DNA of 64,000 bases from SCUS01 sp966211675 (GCA_966211675.1 CBIHPK010000013.1:15403-79402), one strand, 5' to 3'. Positions 25,884 through 34,668 are shown, counted from the stretch's first letter. Numbers and translations are program-made. Notes: generated from the letters alone by a model not told the origin.

Positions 25884-28370
25884 TCAGCGGGCGAAGGGGT
25901 CGACGTCGGCGGGGAACTCGGGGGCCGGTCCGGTCCCGTCGTCGGCGACCGCCTCCGGGGCGCCCCCCTCGTCGCCCTCGTCGTCGGTGCCGTAGCCCAG
26001 CGCCGAGAGCTTCACTGCCCACGCGTCGAGCGTCGGGCCGGTGCGCCCGGTCGTGCGGACGCGGGTGGTGGTGCGCGGCCGCGCGGTCGCGAGGTCGGTG
26101 CGGGCGAGCGCTCCGGCGGCGTTCAGTGCCGCCCCGACGGTGCCCGCGTCGGCGCCGAGGGCGCGCCCGTTGTCGCGCTCGACCCTCTTCGCGAGCGCCA
26201 GCGCAGGCGCCGGCAGCAGGCAGACCGCATCCTCGAGCCCGCTGGGCTTCGACGGCGGCGCGGAGCGCACGAGGTAGCCGATCGTCGGCCCGGTCGGCAC
26301 CCACTCGGCGCCGCGGCGCTGGTAGCCCCACAGATGGGCGTCCGCCGGGGTGAAGAGGCGCAGCTCTCCGCCGGGCACCTCGGAGCGCCGCACCTCGGCG
26401 ACGTGCCCGAACCCCGATCGGAGCGCCTGCGCGACGAGCCCCAGGAACCGCGGGGCGATCCCCTCGTCGGCGACCCGGGCGCCATGCTCCCCGGCGACGT
26501 CGTGCAGGGCCGCGACCGCGCGCGAGCGGTGGCGCTCGACCTCCGCCGCCGTGACTCCGTGCGCCGCGAGGAAGCGGAGCAGGAACTCGGCGCCGAGGCA
26601 GAGACCGCCGAGCAGCTCCGTCGCCCGCGACTGCGCCGTGAAGCCCCAGCGCAGCGCGGCCGCGCGCTCGTCGGCGCGGACCGTCGCCCGGACGTCGTCG
26701 AGCTGCGGGGCGAGCCACCGCAGGAACGCCGCCATCCCTCCGGCGAGGACGCCCGACGACGCGAGGGCGTCGAGCGCGCCGAGGTTCGCAGGGAGCGGCG
26801 CGTCGAGTTCCACCGTCACGACCCGGTTGAGCGTCGAGGCCGTCGGGCCCTTCGGCAGCGTCTCCCCGGTGGACAGCACGTTGCACCTCGACGCCGGGTC
26901 GACGCGGGCGGCGCCCCCGTCCCGTCGGCCCTTCAACGGCGAGGCTCCGTTGAAGTGAGCGCGCAGCACCCTGTCGACCTTCACCGCATCGGCCTCGTCG
27001 CGCGAGCCGCCCGCGAGGCGCAGGTCGTCGACCATCACCAGGGCGTCTCCGGCGCGCGCGAGCACCTGCGCGATGCCGATGGCCGTCGAGCCGTCCGCCC
27101 ACGATGCGGGTGGCGCCTTCGCGTTCATCGCCGCCCCGAAGAGCCGTTGCACGAGCGACGCGCGGACGCTCTTGCCGCGCTCCGCCGGGCCGTTGACGTG
27201 CACCGCGCAACGCGAGCCGCCGAGCGGCGCGTGGAAGGCCAGCGCCACCATGGGGACGGTCACCGCCGCGGGCTCCATCGACAGCAGCTCGACGACCGCC
27301 GCGACGCTCGCCGCGAGGTCGGCGCCCGTCGGCGGCGGCGGGAGGGCGAAGCGGTCGACCGGCGCGGGCGGCGTCGCCGCGAGGCCCTCGACCGCCCCCT
27401 CCGCGCCGATCGCGCCGCCGGTGTGCAGGTAGACCCACCGCCCGCCGTGGCGCGTCCACCCCGTGAAGGCGCAGCGCTGCCGGGTCTCCGGCGATGAGAG
27501 GCGCTGCATCGCGAACCGCAGCGCGTCGCGCGCGCCCTTCCCCGGGGCGACGACGGCGCGAGGCCCGAGCACCGGCCCCACCCACTCCATCCGGTCGAAG
27601 CGGTCGGCCTCGACGTCGACCTCCCGCGGGGCGTCGCCGCCGTCGAGCACGACGGAGAGCGTGTAGGTGCCGCGCGGCTTCGCGTCGGGCGCGTCGAGCT
27701 CCAGCGTGTGCGCGACGATCGGCGCGGAGAACGTCGCGAGGGTGGTGCGCTTCATCCCCTGCGCGGTCGGCGCGTCCATGGTCATCCGGCCCGGCTCCAT
27801 GGCGAATGTCGCCCCGTCGACCTCGACCTCCGCGAAGTGGTCGGCGAGGGCGGGGCGCTGCTCTCGCTCGGCAGCGATGCGCTCGGCGACCTCGGCGCGT
27901 TCGGCATCGAGCGCCGCCCAGCGGGCGACCGCGGCGCGCTGCAGCGCCTCGCGCTCGGCTTCCTTCGCGGCGCGCTTGCGGCGCTGGGCCTCGACGTCGA
28001 GCGCCCGTGACCACTCCGTCAGCGCGACGCCCGCGCGCTTCAACGCGCCGCGGAGAGACTGGAACGCGGGGCCGTCGTCGTCACGCAGCTCGACCGCCGC
28101 GCCGATCGCCAGCGGGTCGAAGGCGAGCGTGGCGTCGCCCCCCGCGGTGATGCGCTCCGGCAGCCCGTCGAGCGGGTCGGGCGCTCCCTCGCGCTCGGCA
28201 TCGCGGCGGGCCTCGCGGGCGTCGGCCGCGGCGTCCGCCCCCTCGAGGGCGACGATGCCGGCGGGCGCGTCGCCCCGCAGCGCGTCGCGCAGCTTGCGCA
28301 CGGAGCCGCCCGCGGTGGCGTCGGTCTTCGGGGCGGTGGTCTTCGATCGGATGTCGTTGTCGATGGTCAC
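25884..28370 (-). CDS. DUF927-like replication ATPase/helicase
   Basis: 828 residues. The GTG at 28370 overlaps the upstream stop as GTGA, which decides the start. An N-terminal coiled region rich in Ala/Arg/Glu (about 120-180) precedes a P-loop ATPase: Walker A GPAERGKS near 393-400 and Walker B ALVMVDDLRL near 445-454. The CAFTGWTRHGGRWVYLHTGG segment near 315 resembles the DUF927 N-terminal region. The C-terminal 150 residues are probably DNA-binding. Together with the preceding Toprim primase it would form the primase-helicase pair that starts element replication. It is last in the early operon, before int. Confidence 0.75.
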   Translation of the reverse strand: MTIDNDIRSKTTAPKTDATAGGSVRKLRDALRGDAPAGIVALEGADAAADAREARRDAEREGAPDPLDGLPERITAGGDATLAFDPLAIGAAVELRDDDGPAFQSLRGALKRAGVALTEWSRALDVEAQRRKRAAKEAEREALQRAAVARWAALDAERAEVAERIAAEREQRPALADHFAEVEVDGATFAMEPGRMTMDAPTAQGMKRTTLATFSAPIVAHTLELDAPDAKPRGTYTLSVVLDGGDAPREVDVEADRFDRMEWVGPVLGPRAVVAPGKGARDALRFAMQRLSSPETRQRCAFTGWTRHGGRWVYLHTGGAIGAEGAVEGLAATPPAPVDRFALPPPPTGADLAASVAAVVELLSMEPAAVTVPMVALAFHAPLGGSRCAVHVNGPAERGKSVRASLVQRLFGAAMNAKAPPASWADGSTAIGIAQVLARAGDALVMVDDLRLAGGSRDEADAVKVDRVLRAHFNGASPLKGRRDGGAARVDPASRCNVLSTGETLPKGPTASTLNRVVTVELDAPLPANLGALDALASSGVLAGGMAAFLRWLAPQLDDVRATVRADERAAALRWGFTAQSRATELLGGLCLGAEFLLRFLAAHGVTAAEVERHRSRAVAALHDVAGEHGARVADEGIAPRFLGLVAQALRSGFGHVAEVRRSEVPGGELRLFTPADAHLWGYQRRGAEWVPTGPTIGYLVRSAPPSKPSGLEDAVCLLPAPALALAKRVERDNGRALGADAGTVGAALNAAGALARTDLATARPRTTTRVRTTGRTGPTLDAWAVKLSALGYGTDDEGDEGGAPEAVADDGTGPAPEFPADVDPFAR

Positions 28371-29392
28371 GGGTTCGCCTCTTCGTTGCGCCGCTGGGCG
28401 CACAAGAAATCATCCAGGCCCTTCGCCGGGCCATCCCACTGCCAGGTCTCGACGCGGCACCCCGCCGCGCGCAGACCGTCCACAAGGTTCACCAGGGCGC
28501 GCATGACGTGGCGGTTGGTTCGCGCGTCGGAGTCGAAGGCCACCGCGACGTCGCGCGAGCCCCACGCTTCCACGAGATCGAGCGCGAGCGCCCACGAGCC
28601 GACGCCCGGCAGGCTCACGACGGGCCGACCGCCGAGCAGGTGCGTCGACACGTCGGCCTTGAGCTCTCCTTCGGTGATCACCAGCGGGGCCCACCGCAGC
28701 GCGGCCGCCGCCACCGGGATGTGCACGACGCTCGCGGCCGACGCCCCGCCACGGCTCGCGCTCGACAGGTAGAGGTAGCGCCCGGGGCCCGGGTCGCGGC
28801 TGCGCACCTTCAACGCGACGATGCGCCCCGCGAGGTCGCGGCAGGGGATGAGCAGCCCCGGCGCGCCGGTCAGCGTCCACCATCCGCGCCCCTCGTCGGT
28901 CTTCCACGCCACGCCCGGCACGGCGCGGGCGACGTGCTCGCCGACCGCGTCGACGATGGCGCGGGCGATCCGGGCGCGACCCGTCACCGGCAGGGTGCGG
29001 TAGCCGTTCGCGGCGATGGTGGTGTCGTTCAGCCCGCGCACGAGCAGCCCGGCGCGGTCGACGTCGTCGAGGTGCAGCGCCGCGAGCACGAGCCGATAGG
29101 CGCGGTCGCAGTCGTCGGCCGACGCACGCGACGTGGCGGGCGCGGGCGCCTCCGCCGGAGGGTGCCAGGGCCGGGCGCCGAGGTGGTGCGTGTAGAACTC
29201 GACCCCGTCGCGGTTGGCGCGCGGACGCTGGCCGTTCCCGACGCGCTTGCACAGGATCGTCTCCGAGGTGTCGCGGGCGATCTGGCACCACGAGCTGCCG
29301 CCGCAGATGGGACAGCGGCGCGAGGGCGAGACGTCGGCCCAGCCGCGTCCACCGCGCGAGGGCGGCGCGAAGCCTTCCTTCGACGCGCTCAT
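28367..29392 (-). CDS. Toprim/DUF3854 primase
   Basis: 341 residues. The ATG at 29392 overlaps the nuclease stop by ATGA. A zinc-binding pair CPICGGSSWC near 24-33 is followed by a primase-like segment and a Toprim domain: VITEGELKADVSTHLLGG near 225 with the conserved Glu, and VAFDSDART near 275 with the DxD acidic pair. This is the DUF3854 layout of phage and plasmid DnaG-type primases. It should lay RNA primers for the element, with the downstream ATPase as its helicase. Confidence 0.83.
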   Translation of the reverse strand: MSASKEGFAPPSRGGRGWADVSPSRRCPICGGSSWCQIARDTSETILCKRVGNGQRPRANRDGVEFYTHHLGARPWHPPAEAPAPATSRASADDCDRAYRLVLAALHLDDVDRAGLLVRGLNDTTIAANGYRTLPVTGRARIARAIVDAVGEHVARAVPGVAWKTDEGRGWWTLTGAPGLLIPCRDLAGRIVALKVRSRDPGPGRYLYLSSASRGGASAASVVHIPVAAAALRWAPLVITEGELKADVSTHLLGGRPVVSLPGVGSWALALDLVEAWGSRDVAVAFDSDARTNRHVMRALVNLVDGLRAAGCRVETWQWDGPAKGLDDFLCAQRRNEEANP

Positions 29393-29745
29393 TCGCTCGC
29401 TCCCGTCTTCGCTCGCTCGACCGCCGCGAGCGCTTCGTCGACCGTCCGCACGATGCAGCCGAAGCCGCCCGCGCTCCGAACGAGCCGGAGAAACTGCGCC
29501 TGCGCCGCCGCCCGTGCGGGCTTCGTCCGAGCGCCGGGCGCCTTCAACTCGAGGGCGACGAAGCGCCCGCCCACGATCCCGAGCAGGTCGGATCCGCCGG
29601 GGCCGCCGACGCCGTAGGCGACGTGGTCGACGTCGGCGAGCGAGTCGGACCAGTGCTCGGCGGTGCCGACGTTGTTGCGCCAGAAGACCTGTCCCGGCGC
29701 CGAGAGCGCGAGCCGCACGTCGCGCTGGAGTCGTGACTCCTTCAC
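29389..29745 (-). CDS. VRR-NUC nuclease
   Basis: 118 residues from a GTG at 29745 that overlaps the helicase stop (GTGA). The fold is PD-(D/E)XK: WRNNVG near 24, then GGSDLLGI-like GPGGSDLLGIVGGRFVALEL with the acidic Asp and the ExK (ELK) near 70. The C-terminal AQAQFLRLVRSAGGFGCIVR is typical of VRR-NUC. Phage VRR-NUC proteins often sit beside a helicase and process replication or recombination intermediates, as here. Confidence 0.87.
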   Translation of the reverse strand: MKESRLQRDVRLALSAPGQVFWRNNVGTAEHWSDSLADVDHVAYGVGGPGGSDLLGIVGGRFVALELKAPGARTKPARAAAQAQFLRLVRSAGGFGCIVRTVDEALAAVERAKTGASE

Positions 29746-31094
29746 GCCGCCCCCTTCGACGCGACCGGCGCGGGGCCCATCGCTCGGCTCTCGCGGCTCT
29801 CGTGCATCCGCGATGGCCAGAAGCCGAACTTCTCTTTGAACCGCACCCCGACCGCGTTGGGCTTCCACCCGCGCTCACGCGAGAGGCGCGAGAGGTGGTC
29901 AAGCTCCGCCTGCAACTCCTCGCGGGTGTGCGTCGTGTTGATCAGCGACAGCGGCGCGGGCTTCACCTCGCGGGCCTCGCGAGGCGGCGGGGCGTGGCCG
30001 TTGGGGCACGCGCGCGGGTACTTACGCGCCTCGTACACCGCCCCGCACTCGGCGCACTGCCGGATGGCGCCGTCGTTGTCGTTGGCCGCGCGCTTCACCA
30101 GGCCGTCGAGCGACCACTCGTGATCGGCGTCGGGCATGCGGTGCTGCCAGACGGCGCCGCAGAGGTCGATGAGCAGCGCGCGCTTCGACGGGTCGTCGCC
30201 CAGACGGCGGACGCGGCCGATCATCTGCAGGAAGGGCCCCACGCCCTCGCAGCCGCGGGCGAGCAGGCACACCTCGGCGCGCGCGCAGTCCCAGCCCTCG
30301 GTGAGCACGAACACGTTGGAGAGCACCTCGATGCGCCCCGCGTCGAAGTCGTCGAGGATGCGCGTGCGCTTCGACGGGGCCGTCTTCCCGTCGAGGTGCG
30401 CCGCGGCGATGCCCTGCTCGGCGAGGGCCTCGACCAGCGCGAGCGAGGCCGGGACGCTGGCGCAAAACGCAACCGTCGGGCGGCCGGGCGCCCACCGCTG
30501 CAGCGCCTCGAAGGGCGCCATCGAGAGGGCGCTCTGCCGCTTCCCCGGGCCGACGACGTCACAGGGCGCGAGCAGCCTCATGGCGACGAGTTCGGCGATG
30601 CTCGCGCCGATCACGAGCTCATCGAAGGCGTCGCGCAGGCCGCGGCGGTCGGAGCGCTCCGGCGTCGCGGTGAGCCCCAGGTGGTACGCCGCAGGGAACT
30701 GCGCGGCGATGGCGCGGTACGTCTCGGCGTCGCAGTGGTGCGCCTCGTCCCACACCACGAGGTCGCCCGCGCGCAGCACCAACACGAGTTCCCGTGCCGT
30801 GATCGTCGCCACGCTGGCGACCTGCACCGGCGCGTCGGTCGCGGGCTCGCCGACCATCAGCACGCCCGCGGGCACGCCACGGCTGCGCAGGCGACGCGCG
30901 GTGTCCTTCACGATCTCTCGGCGGTGGACGAGGAAGAGGCAGCGGCGGCCCTTCGCGTGGGCACGCACCATCAACTCGGCGGCCACGGCCGTCTTGCCGA
31001 AGCCGGTGGGCGCCACGAGCAGCACCCGGCGCACGCGGCCGAAGGCGTCGCGTAGCTGGTCAACCGCGCGGATCTGGACGGGGCGGAGCTTCAC
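29742..31094 (-). CDS. SF2 DEAD/DEAH-box DNA helicase
   Basis: 450 residues. Motif I APTGFGKT is near 28-35, the Q-like RPVQIRAVDQL at 4-14, motif II DEAHH near 117, motif III LTATPER near 141 and motif VI QMIGRVRRLG near 290. A zinc-ribbon-like CAECGAVYEARKYPRACPNGH near 345 (given in part) lies in the C-terminal third. It resembles phage SSL2/RadD-like helicases that unwind branched DNA. It is translationally coupled at both ends (4-bp overlaps with the J-protein and VRR-NUC genes). Confidence 0.92.
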   Translation of the reverse strand: MKLRPVQIRAVDQLRDAFGRVRRVLLVAPTGFGKTAVAAELMVRAHAKGRRCLFLVHRREIVKDTARRLRSRGVPAGVLMVGEPATDAPVQVASVATITARELVLVLRAGDLVVWDEAHHCDAETYRAIAAQFPAAYHLGLTATPERSDRRGLRDAFDELVIGASIAELVAMRLLAPCDVVGPGKRQSALSMAPFEALQRWAPGRPTVAFCASVPASLALVEALAEQGIAAAHLDGKTAPSKRTRILDDFDAGRIEVLSNVFVLTEGWDCARAEVCLLARGCEGVGPFLQMIGRVRRLGDDPSKRALLIDLCGAVWQHRMPDADHEWSLDGLVKRAANDNDGAIRQCAECGAVYEARKYPRACPNGHAPPPREAREVKPAPLSLINTTHTREELQAELDHLSRLSRERGWKPNAVGVRFKEKFGFWPSRMHESRESRAMGPAPVASKGAA

Positions 31095-31702
31095 GCCGCA
31101 CCGCCCGCGCCGACGGTCACTCGCGCCGGAGTGACCAGCGCCCGAAGGCGCTCGTAGGCGGCGCGGGCCTCAATGAACTGCGCGGCGTCGCCGCCGTGGT
31201 CGGGGTGCGTGCGCTTCGCGGTCACGCGCCAGGCCGCCGTCAGCTCGGCGCCGGTGGGGCGGCGCTTCAACCCCAGCGCGCGCAGGTCCGCGGCGTCGAG
31301 GTGTGACGCACCCCGCAGTCGCTCCATCACCTCGCGCACGACGCGGTCGGCGGCGCTCTCCCACGCCGCTTCCCACGCCTCACCCCATGCGACGTCATCG
31401 TCCGCCGGGGCGCCCGCGGGCGGCGAGCCGAAGACCTGCACGGGCATGTCGCGCAGCCCGTTACGGCCGTTGATCAGCACCCTCACCTTCGCGCCGCGTC
31501 CCTCCGCGATCGTCGAGCGGCGCACCCGCACGAACGACGGGCCGAGCGACGCGGGAGACACCGTCGCCCCGCAGCAGCGGGCGAGGTGCAGGAACGTCGG
31601 AGTCCCGCCGACGACCGCGTGCGCGCAGGGCTCCGGGTGGTTGCGCCCGTCGGGCTGCGTCCACCACGCGTGCGCCTCGTGCCAGAGCGTGTCGATGATC
31701 AC
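31091..31702 (-). CDS. J-domain (DnaJ-like) protein
   Basis: 203 residues from a GTG at 31702 (GTGA overlap). The last 60 residues form a J domain with helices around LGLKRRPTGAELTAAWRVTA and the HPD motif in RTHPDHGG, which stimulates DnaK. The N-terminal 130 residues are not recognised and have two Cys near CCGATVS. Phage J-proteins can recruit host DnaK for replication-complex remodelling, as lambda P does functionally. The operon position among replication genes supports this. Confidence 0.8.
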   Translation of the reverse strand: MIIDTLWHEAHAWWTQPDGRNHPEPCAHAVVGGTPTFLHLARCCGATVSPASLGPSFVRVRRSTIAEGRGAKVRVLINGRNGLRDMPVQVFGSPPAGAPADDDVAWGEAWEAAWESAADRVVREVMERLRGASHLDAADLRALGLKRRPTGAELTAAWRVTAKRTHPDHGGDAAQFIEARAAYERLRALVTPARVTVGAGGAA

Positions 31703-32052
31703 CGGCGCCCCTCGCTCGCGCCGTGGCTGAGGCGCAGTGGACGGATGCCGACGACGTCGCCGACGCAGATGACCGCGGGGAAGTACCCCGGCGCGGGCGC
31801 GGTCCAGTCGCGCAGCATCGCGGCGAGCTCGCGCACGGAGTCCTCGTCGCCCTCGTCGAGGGTCGCCTGCAGGTCCGCGCGGTGCACGACGGTCACGGCG
31901 ACCGCCACCTCGGACGCGGGGACATCGGCGGTGTCGAGCGCTTCGGAGAACAGCGCCGCGAGGGTGTCGGGCGTCTGCCCGTCGTAGAGCGCGGCCGCGT
32001 AGCCGTCGACCAGCGCGGGTATGCAGGGCACGAGCAGGGCGTCGGCGTTCAT
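31699..32052 (-). CDS. Small hypothetical protein of the replication operon
   Basis: 117 residues, acidic, mostly helical (PDTLAALFSEALDTADVPAS) with a short beta end. No family recognised. ATGA overlap with the gene before and GTGA with the J-protein gene after support real translation. It lies between the small HTH gene and the replication genes. Confidence 0.65.
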   Translation of the reverse strand: MNADALLVPCIPALVDGYAAALYDGQTPDTLAALFSEALDTADVPASEVAVAVTVVHRADLQATLDEGDEDSVRELAAMLRDWTAPAPGYFPAVICVGDVVGIRPLRLSHGASEGRR

Positions 32053-32366
32053 CGCGACCCCCTCTTGCCGCGCAAGGCGCGAGCACGAGCGCGGGTGAAC
32101 TCGTCGGCCGGCGCGTCGTCGTTGCAGGGCGGGGCGTCGGCGCGGGCGAGGTCGTCGGTGGTGTAGCCAGCGGCGAGCAGCAGCCGGTCGACGCGCGAGT
32201 GCACGGCCGGAGATGCTGCCGCCGCGAGGGCGCGGTCTTCCGGCGACGGCGCGGGCGGCATGGGGGCGCGCTGGGCCTCGCGCAGCGGGGCGAGGGCGTC
32301 GCGCAACAGCCGAGCGTGCTCGGCGGCGATGCGCTCCGCCACGGCTCGGGAGAGACGGGCGCTCAC
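32049..32366 (-). CDS. Small hypothetical helical protein
   Basis: 105 residues from a GTG at 32366 that overlaps the preceding stop (GTGA). It is Arg/Ala-rich and helical, beginning SARLSRAVAERIAAEHARLL. The end is basic (RARARALRGKRGSR). No domain recognised. An upstream in-frame ATG at 32405 is possible but would overlap the preceding gene more deeply. Confidence 0.58.
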   Translation of the reverse strand: MSARLSRAVAERIAAEHARLLRDALAPLREAQRAPMPPAPSPEDRALAAAASPAVHSRVDRLLLAAGYTTDDLARADAPPCNDDAPADEFTRARARALRGKRGSR

Positions 32367-32563
32367 TCGGGCCTCGCGCCGGAGAGGTAGAGCGCGAACT
32401 CCCACGCGCCCTCGCCGCGCACGACGGCGCGGTCGGTCGAGCCCAGCGCGAACGCGTGGACGGGGAAGGCCTCGCGCGAGGTCGGCGGGGCGGGGTAGCG
32501 CGAGGCGCAGCGGTACGCGCGCGCCTTGCGGGGCTTGCGCCCGCGAGGTACAGAACAGGCCAT
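32363..32563 (-). CDS. Small basic hypothetical protein
   Basis: 66 residues from an ATG at 32563, basic at the N-terminus (RGRKPRKARAYRC). GTGA overlap with the next gene. No family recognised. It follows the small HTH regulator gene by 56 bp. Confidence 0.5.
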   Translation of the reverse strand: MACSVPRGRKPRKARAYRCASRYPAPPTSREAFPVHAFALGSTDRAVVRGEGAWEFALYLSGARPE

Positions 32564-32619
32564 CGGTGCTCTCCGTGGCGGCCGGCGGGTGTGTGGTAGC
32601 CCCGCCGGTCGCGTTGTTT

Positions 32620-32829
32620 CTACGCGGCGGCGTTCACTGCCTGCGCCGGCCCGGTGGGCTCGACGACCGGGAGGCGCGAGGCCAACCCGAGCTTCTCCGC
32701 TGCCGCAGTCACTACGACGCGAGACGAACGGCGGACGCTCTGCCCCTTGCTCATCCGGCGGACCACCGTCGGGTCGACGCCGGCCGTCGCACCGATCAAC
32801 ACGCACTCCGTCCAGGTCAGTTGGGTCAT
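32620..32829 (-). CDS. Small Cro/LacI-like helix-turn-helix regulator
   Basis: 69 residues. One helix-turn-helix is clear: TECVLIGATAGVDPTVVRRM followed by a helix in SRVVVTAAAEKLGL, like a Cro or LacI N-terminal domain without an effector domain. It leads the replication operon. Its promoter region holds two strong inverted repeats (32905-32963), which it or another phage regulator may bind. Confidence 0.65.
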   Translation of the reverse strand: MTQLTWTECVLIGATAGVDPTVVRRMSKGQSVRRSSRVVVTAAAEKLGLASRLPVVEPTGPAQAVNAAA

Positions 32830-32904
32830 GGGCTCTCCGTTGTCTCGCTTCGCACAACGAGCCTTTAGCGATGACGGAGCAGGGGTCTAGGGAGGGTCGG
32901 GCGG

Positions 32905-32963
32905 TGTGACATTGAACGCATGTCACAGTCGCACGAAAACGCTTTGCCAGAAGGCGTTTCGTG
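32905..32963. promoter_or_regulatory. Twin inverted repeats upstream of the replication operon
   Basis: TGTGACAT (32905-32912) and ATGTCACA (32920-32927) form a perfect 8-7-8 inverted repeat. Just beside it, CACGAAAACGC (32932-32942) pairs with GCGTTTCGTG (32954-32963), with one extra A on the left arm. Both lie in the 183-bp gap upstream of the HTH gene, which is AT-richer than its surroundings. They are probable operators. Confidence 0.62.
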
Positions 32964-33012
32964 ACGCGACAGGGGGGCGACTGCGGGGCCCGTTCGTGAG
33001 GTGTCGAGCGCG

Positions 33013-33378
33013 TCACGCACGCTCCCGGCGAGCACGCGCCGCAGGGGGTCGAGAGCGCCGCGTCGGGAGCATCTCGATCAGCGCCTCCGTGCTCTCGTCG
33101 TCGGTCGCGTCGTCGGCGAGCGCGAGGCCCACCGCGTCGAGCGCGTGCGTGATGCAGCCCAGCCGCGTCGGCCCCAGCCCGCGGACGCTGCGCAGCTCCG
33201 CGCGGGTCAGCGTCGCGAGGTCGGCGAGCGTCGCAGCCCTCGGCAGCCGCCCGCGGCGCACGAGCACATGGAGGCAACGCACGAGGGGGCGCGGCCACCA
33301 CCACAGCGCGAGGGATGGCCGCCAGTCGGTCTCATCGAACACCGGCGACGCGGGCGTCAGCGCATCATCGAAGCGCAT
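33013..33378 (-). CDS. Protein with RNA-polymerase alpha-CTD-like HhH domain
   Basis: 121 residues. Residues about 35-90 match the alpha-CTD pattern: LHVLVRRGRLPRAATLADLA, then LTRAELRSVRGLGPTRLGCI and a final helix ITHALDAVGLAL. The paired helix-hairpin-helix turn RGLGPTRL is well kept. The N-terminus is Trp-rich (LALWWWPRP). In bacteria the alpha-CTD binds UP-element DNA and activators. A free phage copy could compete for or redirect host promoters; that role is inference. It ends the first early gene chain. Confidence 0.68.
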   Translation of the reverse strand: MRFDDALTPASPVFDETDWRPSLALWWWPRPLVRCLHVLVRRGRLPRAATLADLATLTRAELRSVRGLGPTRLGCITHALDAVGLALADDATDDESTEALIEMLPTRRSRPPAARARRERA

Positions 33379-33532
33379 CGCGCCGGGGTCCGGTGCAGGT
33401 GGTGGCGCGGCGCACGTCGACGAACGCGGGCGGCGACCCTGCGCGCGAGCTCGCGGGCTGCGCAGTGGGGGTGCCCGGCAGCGCTGGCGCGGGCGGGGCA
33501 GGGCGACGCCCGTCGGCGGCGCTGGCGGTCAC
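33365..33532 (-). CDS. Short Pro/Ala-rich ORF in the early chain
   Basis: 55 residues from a GTG at 33532 that overlaps the upstream stop as GTGA. It ends 14 bases inside the next gene. It is Pro/Ala/Thr-rich with no recognisable fold. The only support is its fit in the overlap chain. Confidence 0.35.
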   Translation of the reverse strand: MTASAADGRRPAPPAPALPGTPTAQPASSRAGSPPAFVDVRRATTCTGPRRDALR

Positions 33533-33858
33533 GGCAGGGGCCTTCCCGTGGCGTCGAGGGCGAGCCAGCCTTCCGCGTCTTCGATGACCTCGCGCACTCC
33601 ATGCTCGGAGCGGCCGACGCCACCCACGGAGTAGAAGGCCAGGCCCTGCTCGCCCTCGTTGGTGGCGGCGACCTCGAGCAGCCCAACGCAGTCGTCGAGC
33701 CGCACCGCCCACAGCCCGAACGTGGGCCAGCCCGGCTCCGGGTCGTAGGGGTGTGCGACAGCGTGCGCCGCGAAGGCCTCGCGCGTCGGCGCGACGAGCT
33801 GCCAGCCGTCGCAAGCGTCGAGGGCGGCGAGCGCTTCGAGAACGCTCGTCGTGGTCAT
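33529..33858 (-). CDS. Hypothetical early phage protein
   Basis: 109 residues from an ATG at 33858 (ATGA overlap). It is acidic, mixed alpha/beta, with DACDGWQLVAPTREAF at the start and GWPTFGLWAVRLDDCVGLLE in the middle. The small Trp-rich fold suggests a compact soluble protein. No family recognised. Confidence 0.6.
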   Translation of the reverse strand: MTTTSVLEALAALDACDGWQLVAPTREAFAAHAVAHPYDPEPGWPTFGLWAVRLDDCVGLLEVAATNEGEQGLAFYSVGGVGRSEHGVREVIEDAEGWLALDATGRPLP

Positions 33859-34322
33859 CGCGCCCCGCTCCGCCTCGGCGCGTACACCGTCCCGCTTCCG
33901 GCGATGCGATAGGCGCCGCGGGTCGTGGTCACCCCACGCGCAAGGTAGAGCCCGGCGATCTCCGCCAGGGCGTCGGCCACGAACGCAGGGCCGGTGCTCG
34001 GAGGCGCGACGTCGGCGGGCACCATCGCGTTGACGGACGCCAGTGCCCACGCCGCGGCGCTGCGCCATGGCCCGAAGGCGAGGTTGTGCCGGAGCGCCCA
34101 TGCGTAGTGCGGGTGGTCGCAGAGCGCGACCATGCCCACGGGGGTCGGCAGCTTCCGCCGGAGCCGGGCGACGGTCCGCACGACCTCGACGCCGAGCAGC
34201 GGGAGGTCGCGCGTATCGAAGGCGGGCCACACCGCCGGGGCCGCGGCCGCGCGCTCGTCGGGGCGCGGCTCGTCGTCGGCTGCGTCGAGGGGGTCGAAGG
34301 CGAGGCCGATGGGCGCGTTCAT
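33855..34322 (-). CDS. Hypothetical early phage protein
   Basis: 155 residues from an ATG at 34322. The first 40 residues are acidic; the rest has MVALCDHPHYAWALRHNLAF and a helical AAAWALASVNAMVP. No family recognised. It is linked by ATGA overlaps to both neighbours, so co-translation is likely. Confidence 0.58.
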   Translation of the reverse strand: MNAPIGLAFDPLDAADDEPRPDERAAAAPAVWPAFDTRDLPLLGVEVVRTVARLRRKLPTPVGMVALCDHPHYAWALRHNLAFGPWRSAAAWALASVNAMVPADVAPPSTGPAFVADALAEIAGLYLARGVTTTRGAYRIAGSGTVYAPRRSGAR

Positions 34323-34399
34323 TGGGCACCCCTTCCGGCGAGGTCGGCGACCGCGAGCCGCCGCAGTACGGCGGCCTTCGTCATCTGGCGGAGGGTCAT
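34319..34399 (-). CDS. 26-residue micro-ORF in the early chain
   Basis: 26 residues, basic and amphipathic (MTKAAVLRRLAVADLAG). It is below usual length cut-offs but has ATGA overlaps at both ends, exactly like its neighbours. It may be a real small protein or a translational coupler. Confidence 0.4.
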   Translation of the reverse strand: MTLRQMTKAAVLRRLAVADLAGRGAQ

Positions 34400-34668
34400 G
34401 CGGCACCCCGCGCGTCCAGAGCCCGCAGCGACCGCGCGAGCCGGGGCGTGCTGCACGCCGCGTCGAGTTCGGCGCCCATCGCGGCGGCGGTACCCGGCGT
34501 GACGTGGAGGGCGATGTTGCGGGCCACGAGACGCAGTCCGGGGCGGAAGGGTCGGGCGTGCATCGAGCACCAGCGCGCCGGGCTGAACACCCGGGCCTGC
34601 GCCTCGGGGGAGTCGATGCGGAACACGGGGCACCCGTCGAAGTGCCCGAGGTAGCGGGGGCGCTTCAC
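34396..34668 (-). CDS. Hypothetical early phage protein
   Basis: 90 residues from a GTG at 34668 (GTGA overlap with the upstream stop). It begins with KRPRYLGHFDGCPVFRIDS and has a helical C-terminal half. No domain recognised. Confidence 0.55.
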   Translation of the reverse strand: MKRPRYLGHFDGCPVFRIDSPEAQARVFSPARWCSMHARPFRPGLRLVARNIALHVTPGTAAAMGAELDAACSTPRLARSLRALDARGAA

